Shown piece by piece: positions 50,801 through 62,200 of a stretch of DNA of 64,000 nt. Source of the DNA: Paragordius varius (lineage: Eukaryota > Nematomorpha). Position 1 is the first letter of the stretch. The number at the start of each line of letters is the position of its first letter. The position numbers and the translations under genes were made by a program. The DNA lies in contig OZ176057.1 of the NCBI GenBank assembly GCA_964247055.1, positions 496,001 to 560,000 of the forward strand, written 5' to 3'. The notes below the pieces were generated by a model. That model saw nothing but the letters and a program-made list of their open reading frames with translations. It was not told the origin of the DNA and ran no database searches.

Positions 50801-53123
50801 TAATCTTACAATGTTACTGAGCTTTATATTAATTTTAATAAGTTTTCAACGTTTAAGCTTTCTCCTTTAAAAAATGCTAAAAAGTTAAATCTAAAAATTC
50901 TAGGTTCCGACGAAAAAGAAACTTGTAAATGTCGAGTTGACGAAAAAGTTTGCCGGACAGGAGGTTGTATTGAACAATTTAAATTTTGTGATGGAAAACA
51001 TGACTGTCCGCATCCTAACGATTTCAGTGATGAAATTGATTGTGGTAACAAACAATTTTTGATGAATGTTTTAATTTTAAAATGTATTTTATACAAAAGG
51101 GCCAAGATATTTAGTAAATATTTAAATTATAAAGACAAAACGCCAAAAAGTGAAATAAACAGTTTTTTTGATTACAATTGTTTTACCTATATGATTAAAT
51201 TATGATTTTTTTAAAAAAAAGATCTTTATTTGATTACTTATTTATTTACCGAGAAATTATTTTTGCACAATACGCTACTGTAGAAATAAATGAGAATTTT
51301 TTTTCAGTTGATAGCTCGTATCTAAATACAATAATTTTAATAAGACAGAAAGGAATACACACAAATGATTTTAAATGTAATTTATAAGGTAACACCATTA
51401 TTTTGAAAGGGTTTACTGGACTTTTCATGCCATTAAAGATGTAATCTAATATTTTGATTTATTTACAGTTAAAAAAAGGGGTTAACCATAAAAATTTTTA
51501 CGTGGCTTTCGTTTTCCAACTAAAAAATCTCAACAAAAATATTTGAGTATCATCTCACTTTAAGATTATAAAACCAAAATGGTTTAAATATAATTTTTAC
51601 GATATAAAGAATGTAAATCAATCGAATTCAAATGCCACAATGGTTTGTGTAAAGAACGCAGTGCCGTTTATTGCAATGGAATAAATGATTGTGGGGATAA
51701 CAGTGATGAACCAGAAAATTGTACTTGCGCAGGTAATATCACACTATATCATTGATTTTAAATCACTTCATTTATTTTAACTTTTCCATATAATTTTCTA
51801 ATATTAAGAATAAAAAATCTATAATAATAATTTTCAAAAGTGTCAAAGTCCCCAAAACTGATAAGCTACAAATAAAATTTGCTACATTAAAACTAGAAAC
51901 ACACGATTTTTAGGGTGTATTTGTAAAATCTTCAAGAGTTGCATCAAAGTATTTATGATATATGGTTTTTGAACAATATCGTCAATCGAAAATTATTTTC
52001 TAAAACTGTTCAACATCTAAAACAAATATATATTTTCCGCACCCACTTTATAGAGGACCAATTTGAATGCCCCTCCGGTCGGATTGATTCTGTGGAGAAC
52101 AATGGATTGGGAAAGTGTATAAGTTTACATCAAAAATGCGATGGCGCCATAGATTGCAAGTTAAAGGAAGATGAATTGAATTGTCGTAAGTTTTTTCTTT
52201 AAAAAATATTGGATTGACACAAAGATTTGAGCTATGAACACTTACAGAAAGACAAAAAAATCTAAAAATTGGCGTATTTTAAACCGGATTTGCAGTGGCG
52301 TACCGAGCATTTGCGGCGCCCGGGGCATAAGACTTTTATGGCCCCCCCCCCCCCCCCCCCCTTTTTTTAAAGGCCAATAAAACAATTTAGTAAAAAAAAT
52401 ACAAACGTTGTAACCAAAACACCATATATAAGACAGCACAGTCATATAAATTTTGAATCTATTAAATATATAAATTTCTATGATACTAAATTTATTCAAT
52501 GGTACTAATTAGGTGAATAATAAAGTATATATTATAGGGATTTTTACCTAAATTGCTGAAAAATCTCATTCGAAAGTTCTTATTATTTTTGCTTAATTAA
52601 AATTTAATTTTAAAAAATCTATTTGGCGCCCCTAAATAACGGCGCCCGGGGCATGATGCACCCCCTTGCCCCCCCCTCGGTACGCCCCTGCGGATTTGCG
52701 ATACAAAAAATAATTTTTTACATAATTTTTTTGTAATATTATTTTACATAGAGAAAATTAATATATAATATTTTGCCAGATCATATACCAAAATTTGATA
52801 TAAAATATAATCAGTAATGATGAATCAATATCAAATAATATTTTGACCACCTATAAATTTCGAATACCACAGATATTCAAACTTAATAACAGATCCGTAT
52901 CGCTCACCCTTTTATTTTTAAAAATATATATTTACGTTCACTTAATTTACGTTTTATTATTTAGAAATTTAATTTTAACAATTTGATAGCTTGTCCGGAA
53001 GATACACATTTCAGATGTGAAAGCGACCAAATTTGTTTAATAAATTCTCGTAAATGTGATGGTAGACCTGATTGTGAAGGCGGAAGCGATGAATTAAATT
53101 GTCCAACTCCGTCTGAAAAATAA
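44122..53123 (+). CDS. type II membrane protein: mucin-like stalk and five LDL-A repeats
   Basis: Nine exons in phase: 44122-44548, 46018-47123, 48125-48324, 49232-49305, 49629-49724, 50904-51044, 51610-51732, 52054-52185 and 52990-53123 (810 codons). Residues 1-115 are a polar cytoplasmic tail. One membrane anchor spans about 121-142 ([20 protein letters not shown]), with basic residues before it and no signal peptide, so type II topology. Residues about 160-600 are a Ser/Thr/Pro/Glu-rich stalk, probably heavily O-glycosylated. Five LDL-receptor class A modules follow, one per exon, each with six Cys or nearly so and an acidic calcium site ([28 protein letters not shown]). All LDL-A exons begin and end in phase 1 except the last, the hallmark of exon-shuffled modules. 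The layout recalls the stems of type II serine proteases and LDL-A adhesion receptors, but no protease, CUB or scavenger domain is present. Likely cell-surface binding or shielding. Confidence 0.88.
44600..44850. mobile_element. MITE family A in intron 1 of the LDL-A gene
   Basis: Inserted about 50 bp after the donor of exon 1. The left terminus is damaged (ataaaaattgatattatacg); the right end ttcaatttttactg-ta is intact. Confidence 0.8.
44930..45790. mobile_element. two family C copies head to head (palindrome)
   Basis: 44930-45420 reads in minus orientation and 45425-45790 in plus orientation, meeting at actaccccaataattacc / gttattggggtagttt. Paired blocks include gatgtcccaatttcaaacgc against aaatcgggacatctccgaat, and ttttcaggctacaaa against tagcctgaaagc. 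The inner 350 bp of both arms are closely alike. They lie in intron 1 of the LDL-A gene. Confidence 0.85.
47267..47544. mobile_element. MITE family A in intron 2 of the LDL-A gene
   Basis: Complete, TA-flanked, ends cagtaaaaattaaaattata and tataatttcagtttttactg. A second, partial family A copy (about 47640-47740) with only a good right arm follows. Confidence 0.85.
48770..48995. mobile_element. possible hAT-like relic in intron 3 of the LDL-A gene
   Basis: cagaggtgtaactaaggggg at about 48770 looks like a hAT terminal repeat. A G-rich block with gggaggggcgcc lies about 180 bp on. No matching right terminus or target duplication is evident. Confidence 0.35.
49757..50078. mobile_element. MITE family B in intron 5 of the LDL-A gene
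   Basis: Complete; four subrepeats in the right arm and about three in the left. It starts about 30 bp after the donor of the first LDL-A exon. Confidence 0.85.
50481..50732. mobile_element. old family B copy
   Basis: Ends tataccattgaaacc and gcaaatggtattta, with the inner blocks only loosely alike. It is the most diverged family B copy in the window. Confidence 0.55.
52293..52690. mobile_element. non-autonomous hAT element with 8-bp target duplication
   Basis: Ends CAGTGGCGTACCGAG and CTCGGTACGCCCCTG are inverted repeats. CGGATTTG occurs immediately outside both (52285-52292 and 52691-52698), an exact 8-bp target-site duplication. Subterminal ggcgcccggggcat recurs inside both ends. The 398-bp element has no coding capacity. 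A poly-C tract of about 20 bases at 52343-52362 is part of it. It lies in intron 8 of the LDL-A gene and is compositionally foreign to the window. Confidence 0.95.
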
Positions 53124-53164
53124 AATTTTGCCTTAAACTAAATCTCTCCCTCTAGATATGGATT

Positions 53165-53385
53165 TGCAATTATACGGACAAAACGTACAACCTAAAATTT
53201 AAAAAGAATACAGCCATATTTTTTTGAACCTTGATTTTCCCCAAATAAACTATCTAGTTACAAAAATTATATAATTGAAAAATTCTTATTTTTCAACACA
53301 AAATCATGAATTATATTTTGATAAATCAAGATTTTAAAATTAAGGTTGTTTTTTTACGCTTTGTCCTTATAATTTAATTTTCACT
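53165..53385. mobile_element. MITE family A, short
   Basis: The left terminus is lost (begins tgcaattatacggacaaaac). The right arm ends tataatttaattttcactg-ta. Confidence 0.75.
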
Positions 53386-53937
53386 GTATATATAAATATA
53401 TAAAAAACTTGCACAAAGAACAAAATGCGATTTCTATTGTCACCTACCAAGAAGATGACATTAAAAATGGCGCATTTTTCTGTACATGCAAAGCTTTTTG
53501 AAATTCATATATATATTATTAGTAGAAAAAATCTTATTCTGCATCTTTGTATATACCGCAATATTTCTCAACAAATAATATATACATTATATAGTTATTA
53601 TGAAAAATCTTGTAAATGCAATCTTATAATTTTTATTTATTATCAATCTATATAATTATGCATAAAAACACGAAACAATTAATATGAAAAGCAATATATA
53701 TATTTATTAACAATATTAAATGATATTCCTTGATTATATATATATCATTCAATTATTTAAACCAAGTAATATTTTACGAGTTAAATAAATAAATATACAG
53801 TTATGAACAACCTGATTTTGCTGATTTTTTTTAATATATAAAAATAAATTATTAGGTATATCATAAAAAACACAGACCAATATATGCAAATGTATACAAT
53901 TTACAAATTTAGCATATATAAAGCCAAAAATATATAA

Positions 53938-53943
53938 TTTATT
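53938..53943 (-). terminator. polyadenylation signal of the phosphatase gene
   Basis: AATAAA on the minus strand, 20 bp after the TAA at 53963. Confidence 0.6.
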
Positions 53944-53962
53944 GCATATCTTGGAGCTTTTT

Positions 53963-56900
53963 TTAATAATCATCTTCACTAAGAAGCTGATTAATAAAAG
54001 AATTGACTTTTTCCAAATCTCTTCTATCTAAGGTAGGAAATTTTGACGTTTTTTTTGTATGAACATTATCATTTGTTTTATGTGGCAAAATATTGTGTCG
54101 AAAAGCTGTAAACCAAGCATATAGTATACAGGCATATATGAAGCAATATTGTGAGGGCGTTTGAATTGCACCATATCGTTGTTTCCTTAAACTGGCTAAA
54201 ATGAAGGGGATATCACATTGACTTTCACTGTATTCTAGTTTTTAGGGTTCATAATACATTAAGCATATTATAAAAGGTAAACTTATTTCGACTTAATGAC
54301 TTGTTATAAAATATAATTTATAAAAAATAAAATTAAAATCCGAAATGACAAATAACGATAAAACCGCAACATAAAACATTTTTTTGGAGCCTAAATAAAA
54401 TTGTGCAAATAATTAAACCAAACCTCATTGAACCTTGAGACAATAAAATTAATTAAAACCTAAATCTATTCCGATTCAAGTCCCTGTCATATATAGATAA
54501 AACATGAAATAAATCAAATTTCTGACCGTTTTTTAAAGTGGCATTTATGTTGACGTTACATGGCGTTTGTTTTGTCGATAAAATTTGGCGAAGACCAATG
54601 TCTAAGGCTAAATATGTCCCTGTACGCCCTATACCTGCACTGCAATGAACCACTATAGGTCTCTCATAATTCACGTAACTTAAATTATTAATTTTCGCCG
54701 TTTCTGATATGAAATATAAATCGGGAAAATTGATGTGGGTCCAAAAATCGAGAAATGCATTCACGGAATGTGGGATACCAAAATCTGGCCAAGCTTTGTA
54801 ATAATAATGCTTGATGTGTTTCTAAATAGATGGGCATGCAAAAGAAAATTTGTTAAATGTTCTTTTAAGGTATTATATTTACAAACATAATTTTCAAAAG
54901 TATAAATGTAAAAATTTAAGCCTTTTTGCAAAAAAATAAAAAAAAACTGTCATTTATCCTCCTATAACTGAATACAAAGATAAATTATTTTTTTTGAAAA
55001 AAATATAAATACGGCTATGAAATGAAAAATGATCAATTTAAATTGGTTATAAAGACAAGATATGATTGTATCTATATAAAATTATATTTAAATTTTGACG
55101 ATATGTGATGTATTTCAATTTTTACAATAATCATAAATGATATAAGTAAACCAATATTTATTTCTATACCTTTTCATTTTGTTGTTGTAAATTAGTTAAT
55201 TCGAGATGTGTGAATATAAAATTTGGGTATTGCACATTTTCGATATGGCTTATTTTGTAAGGATATGAATTATAATCAGTGTTTAATTCTGAGGGCCAAT
55301 ATTTTTCACATTTAACTTTACCACGTTCTTTACATCTTTAATATTAAATAATAGAAATAATACAAAATCATAAAATATATTAATTTAACTTTACAGTAAG
55401 AATTTAGATTATACGGACAAAAAAATATTAATATATATATCATCTAAAGACAACCATATTTTAATTAATCTTTTAATAACCATTGTTTAAAATTGCAAAG
55501 TATGAAATAGACATATATTGGTAAAAAATTATATATTTTACAATTATGATTAAAAAGGTTAAGCGGCTTTTTAAAAAAAAATGTTGTCTTTATTACGATT
55601 TCTCCGTATAATTATAATTTTTAAGGTGCTATCTAACTTTTTTTAAATTATCTATCCGTAACTAAAATTAATATTTTATACAAGTATGGTTAAACTAAAT
55701 TTTAAAGATATACCATAACATGTGAAAGATTTATATTTGTTTATTAGGAATTAACCTATTAATCATCAAAAGGGTAAAATTTAAAAATTTGTAAAAATAA
55801 AGCATCTTAAACGTTGAATATTGTGAATTCTACGGTAATATATATACCATTTACAGTTTAATTACCACCTTGAACAATTCAAATTCACCCCTGAACAATT
55901 CAAATAAAAATAAATTACGTGTTATCGGGCTAATATAACTCATTATTACGATAATAAATATTTTTATGGCATAGTTTATTATTTTTTAGTATTATTTTAA
56001 AAAAAATTTATTTTTTTAATATATATATAATTTTTAATCTAAAAAAACACATAATTTCTTGAAGGGTGAAATAAAATTGTTCAAGGGTGATGCATTGTTT
56101 AAGGGTGAATTTGAACTATAAATGGTTAATTATTGCATCAATTTTAAACAAAATTTGATTTTTAAGAACATAAAAAAAATACAAGTAATTTTTAATCAAA
56201 AAATACACTTAATTTATTTTTTAAGGGTAAATTTGAATTTGTAAATGGTATATTTATATAAAAATAAGTGTTTATATATAAAAAATTAAAAAATATTACT
56301 TTGTTAACATAATTATGGTAGTTACATCGTATTGCCAACACATGTGCCAAAAATCATTGATTGTGCATGATAAGGGACCTTTTCCAATTAAATATACGGA
56401 TGGAAAATTATTAAAATATTTTTTGATAAAAATTAATTAAATTATTAACATTTTTAATTGAACCTAATTTTAAAAATTTAATAAAATGTATTAAGTAATA
56501 AAATAAATAGGCAATTCATAATAATTATAAATTATATTTTTAATATCAAACAAAACTATTATCACACAAATTTTGAATAATTTATAAAAAATAAAAAATA
56601 TAAACTATGTTTTTAACAGTAGACCTTTCAATAAAATATCCGAATAAAAAATATTAAAGTATATTTTGATAAGTTTTAAATAAAATTTTTAACTTTTTAA
56701 TAAAAAAAAAATTAAATAAATTTAAAATTCTATTATGTAAAAATTTAAATATACAATTTATATAAAAAATATACATTTTTAATAAATCAATCAAATATAT
56801 TATATCACAAATTAAAATTTATTTAAAAAAAAATAAAATATAATCTATGTTTTTAACAGTAGACCTATCAATAAAATATGCAGATAAAAGATTATTAATA

Positions 56901-59021
56901 TATATTGTGATAAAAAACAAATAAACTTTCATTTTAAACATAAAAAAAATAGGTTTTACTATAAAAAATTTTAATATACGATTTATATATAAAAAGCATT
57001 TTTAATAATAATCAAATTATTATCACATATTAAAACTTATTTAAAAAAATTTATTAAATAAAAAAGCATAATATATACCTTGTGTACATATATAAGTTTG
57101 CTCTTGTTGAAATCCATGGACCCAATTGGCATTTATATAATCATCATTAGGATTATTTTTGCCTGTTTTATGTAAAAATATAATGTTAATTCTAAAAAAA
57201 TTAAATAAAAATTGATAATTAAAAATCTAACTAATATATAAAATAAAATTAACATATCTAATTGGCAATATAATATGGAGAAAATTAAAAATTACACATA
57301 TTAATATATATTATCTACACCAATAAATTTATGAATCTAAATTAATTTTAAATTTAAAAAATAAAAAATTGCTAAATATGTTTTAGAGCGTTAAAAAGAT
57401 AAAAGGAAATTTTGCTAAGAGATCAAAATATTTATCTAAACTTCATAATTATAAAATCCAAATAAATATGTTTAAAAGAAATTTGTAAAAATATTAATTA
57501 CTAAATGTAAACTCGAAAAAAAATTAATAAAACGAAATAAATTTATACAAACAATATGTAATAAAATTAAAAGGTATTATCTATCGCTAATATACATTTT
57601 TTTAATTTTTTCAAAACTATATATTTTTTTAATCCAAAAAAATTGTTTTACGTTTTTAATAAAATTATAAAATTTTACTTAAAATGACTCGATTATATTC
57701 GAAACATGGCACATCTGTATATCGATTTTTGCATAAATTTTCCAGTTTTTGACAAGTTTTGAAAGAATAATCATTGAATAATGAGTTAAAATCATTTTTT
57801 GAATTTTTCAACATATCCTATTAAAAATATGATAATTTTAAAAATAAATTTATATTTTCATATAAAAAATTTAAATTTATTTCAATGTTATATACCATTG
57901 ACCATTCAAATTCACCCTTGAACAATTCAAATTCACTCTAAAAATAAATTATGTGTTTTCGGGCTAATATAACTTATCATTAATAAGAAATATATTCTTA
58001 TGGCATATTTTTTCAGTTATATTAATTTTAAACGTAGTTTTCTTTTTTAAAAATATTCTAAAATAAAGGTAATTTTTAATCTCAAAAAAACACATAATTT
58101 CTTTTAGAGTAAATTGTTTAAAGAATTTGAATTGAAAATAGTATAAATATTTAGCTTAAAATTTAAATTCTCATACAATCGAAAGAAATAATTTTAAGTT
58201 AATTAAAAAAATAAAGTAAAAACTCGAAAAACGTTCATAACGACAAATATTTTTTGATAAATAAAATCAAATCTTGATTATTATAAAATATAAATCATAA
58301 CCTAATATTTGTATGATATAGAGAGTTGAATATTAATAACACAATTAATTACTACTGTAATTATATAATTTATATAGTATACAGCGGTCTTGTTTTAAAA
58401 ACAAATATTTGTCTTTATATTTTTACGCCTTGTCCGTATATAATTTCAATTTTTACTGTAGTTTTTTAGGATGTAAATCACTGTTTTTAAGTTGAAACAA
58501 GATATGTATTTTGGTGACACAATCAATTAAATATTTTAGATTAAATAATAATATATATATATATATATATATATAGAAAATAAAGTTTGTAAAAAAAAGT
58601 ATGGTTTTCTTTTGAAAAAAAAATATTTATCTTTATATTAAGTTTTTTTGCATATATAATATATATATACCATTTACAGTTTAAATTCACCCTCGAACAA
58701 TTAAATTGAACAAATTCACCCTAAAAATAAATTATGTGTTTTCGAAGTAATATAACTCATTATTAATATGAAATATATATTTATGGTATAGTTTATTATT
58801 TTTTCAGTATTATTTTAATTTAATTTATTTTTTAAAAATATATAAAATATAGGTAATTTTTAATCTTAAAAAACATATATTTTATTTAAGGGTAACTTTG
58901 AATTGTTCGAGGGTGTTTTCGAATTATGGGTGAATTTGAACTGTAAATGGTATATATATATTAGCATTAATTCGTATTTTACTGATAAACTTACAAACAT
59001 ATCCTGTAAGATTTGTTGGAT

Positions 59022-59056
<35 letters not shown>

Positions 59057-59190
59057 CTTAAAAAATTTATAAAAATATATATTTTTAGCAAAATATTCAT
59101 ATTTTTTACTTATAAATTTATGAAAATATAATATTTTTAGCGATTTACTTTTTATAAACTTACAAATACATCCTATAAGATTTAATTGGG

Positions 59191-59244
<54 letters not shown>

Positions 59245-62200
59245 ATATATATTTTTGAAAATAAAAGACTTACAGACATATCTTGTGAGATTTGATTGGG
59301 TAATATATATATATATAAATAAATGTCAAATATTCCTATTTTACTTAAAAATTTATGAAAATATATATATATATATATATATACACCAAAATTCCTATTT
59401 TACTTATAAATTTATAAAAATAAAATATTTTTAAAAATAAAAAACTTTTGAAAACTTACTGAGATTTGATTTGAAACAATATTTGTTATAGTTTTCCATT
59501 CAGATTTCAACATAACATTTGCATTGAAATGGGAATCAAAATTAAAAGAATTTTCTTGGCAAAAATTAGCACCCAGTTTGCGCATAAAGCATTCAAGACC
59601 TGATATTTTACTATTTCCTAATCATATAGAAAAATAAATGTGTGAAAAAATGTTAAATTAATACAAAAAAATATACCATTTACAGTTCTAAATCACCCTT
59701 AAATAATTCAAATTCACCCTTAAACAATTCAAATTCACCCTCGAACAATTCAAATTCACCCTCAAATAAAATATATGTTTTTTGAGATTAAAAAATACCT
59801 ATATTTTATATATTTTTTTAAAAATAAAAATTTTGTTTTAGTTTAAAATAATACTGAAAAAATAATAAAATATACCATAAACATATATTTCATTTTAATA
59901 ATGAGTTATATAAGTTGAAAACACATAATTTATTTTTCGGTGAATTTGAATTGTTCAAAGGTGAATTTGAATTGTTCAAGGGTTAATTTGAATTGTTCAA
60001 GGGTTAATTTGAATTGTTTAAGGGTGAATTTGAATTATTCAGGGGTGAATTTGAACTGTAAATGGTATATATCGGTTTTTTAAAAAGAGTAAAATTTTTG
60101 GAAATTATCATAACTAAAAAAAAATAAGAAATTGTCAATATTTTGAAAAATTTAAAATTGTTTAAAAAAAATTTACTACTTCCTACAATTTTTATAAAAT
60201 AAAAAAAATACATTTTTTCAAAAATAAAAAATGAACGAAAACTTTATACTTTAACTTAAAATACATGATTATAATCCGAAAAAATAAAAAAAAACATAGT
60301 TTTTGGAGAAAAAATCATAAAAAGGTTGTTTCACTATATATTGCATTAAATTTATTAAATAACATATTTATATACATAATTGAAATTAGGATTAAATCAT
60401 AAAAGTTATATTCAATTAATTTTTTAAAAAAAAATAAACTTTTAAAAATAGATATATATATTAGCATTTTCATTTTCCTTTAAATTGAATAATTACCCAA
60501 TTTTGAAGCCAATAAGCTATCATCTTGGGGTGAAAAATAAGTAAAATTAGTGAACTCCTTATTATATTTAGTGGGTATTTTAATTTTCGCATTTTTGTTT
60601 TTTTCTTGACAAATATCACCATTTTGACCGGACAATTGATTTTTGCAATCTTCTAAAATTCAGAAAATTTGATCATAATTAAATAATTATATATTTATTA
60701 ATATTTGCATAAAACTTAAAATTTATAGTTTAACTATACCATTTACCACCCTTATACAAATCAAATTGACCCTTAAACCAAATTACATGTTTTTTAAAAT
60801 TAAAAATTACGTATATTTTTATATATTTTATAAATATTAAAACTTAAAATAATATTGAAAAAATAATAAACTATGCCATAAAGGTATATTTTATATTGAT
60901 AATGAGTTATTATTTCGAAAACACATAATTTATTTTTAGGGTAAACTCATATTGTTCAAGGGTGAATTTGAACTGTAAATGGTATATAATACCCAGAAAA
61001 AATTGAATTTCAAAAGCCGTAAGAATTTTAAACAATATATATTTTTTATTAATTTACATTTCTATTCCTCTATCAGCAATCGAAAAACCATAAGTTTTCT
61101 TTTTCATTAAAATTTATAATAAAAATATGGTATTTAACAAAAATTATTATTACTGTATAAAATGATAAAATAATAATTATGCTAAAAATTTAAAAAATCC
61201 CCTCAATAAGATTTTATATTATTTGATTTATTCATTTTATTAATTTTTATCCAAGGAAAAGGTTTTAAATTGGTTTTTAAAAAGAATCCAATGTTTTTTG
61301 GCAAAAAAAATTTTTAATTTAATTCACCCTTTAAACTTTCAAATTCACCCTTGAACAATTTAAATTCACCCTGAATTAAATTATGTATTTTTTGAAATTA
61401 ATAACTACCTATATTTTTTAAAATATAAATTTTTTTTAAATTAAAATAATACTGAAAAAATAATAAACTATGCGCCATAAAGATATATTTTATATTGATA
61501 ATGAGTTATATTAGTTCGTAAACACACAATTTATTTTTAGGGGCAATTTGAATTGTTTAAGGGTGAATTTCAACTGTAAATGGTATATATAAATTTTGAA
61601 TAAGAGTGTAATATTTATTTTTGTTAATGAAAAATTATTTTCATGATTTTTTAAAAAAAATTGGCACAAAAAAACTCTTTTAAGGCATAATTTTTAAATA
61701 ACTTTACTAAATCAAAAAACTCTATTACAGTATAAAAATTGAGATTATTTTTAAATCTTTTGTTTAAAATATAAAATATAAATGTAAATCGATCAAACAA
61801 TCAATTAGTATTTTACGATTGTATGTAAATGGTTTTTAAAGGACATATTAAGTTAAATAGGTATGGGGTTGACTTTTGAAAATAAATTATTTGTCTTCAT
61901 ATTTTTATACCTTTTTGTCCATATAATTTCGATATCTACTGTATATTAATCATTTACAATTCAAATTAACCCTTGAACAATTCGAATTAACCATAAAAAA
62001 TTATGTGTGTTAGGGCTAATATAACAACTCATTATTGATATAAAATATATCTTTATGGCATAGATAATTATTTTTTCAGTATTTTATTAATTTTTAACAA
62101 AATTTCATAAAAATATAGATGATACTTAATCTTAAAAAACATATAATTTAAAGGTTGTGAATAAATTAAATATTGTAAAATATTTTTATTATATAAAATC

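Larger units (their letters stand above)
53124..53962. other. interval between two convergent genes
   Basis: Holds a family A copy (53165-53385) and otherwise featureless A+T-rich sequence. Both flanking genes end into it. Confidence 0.6.
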
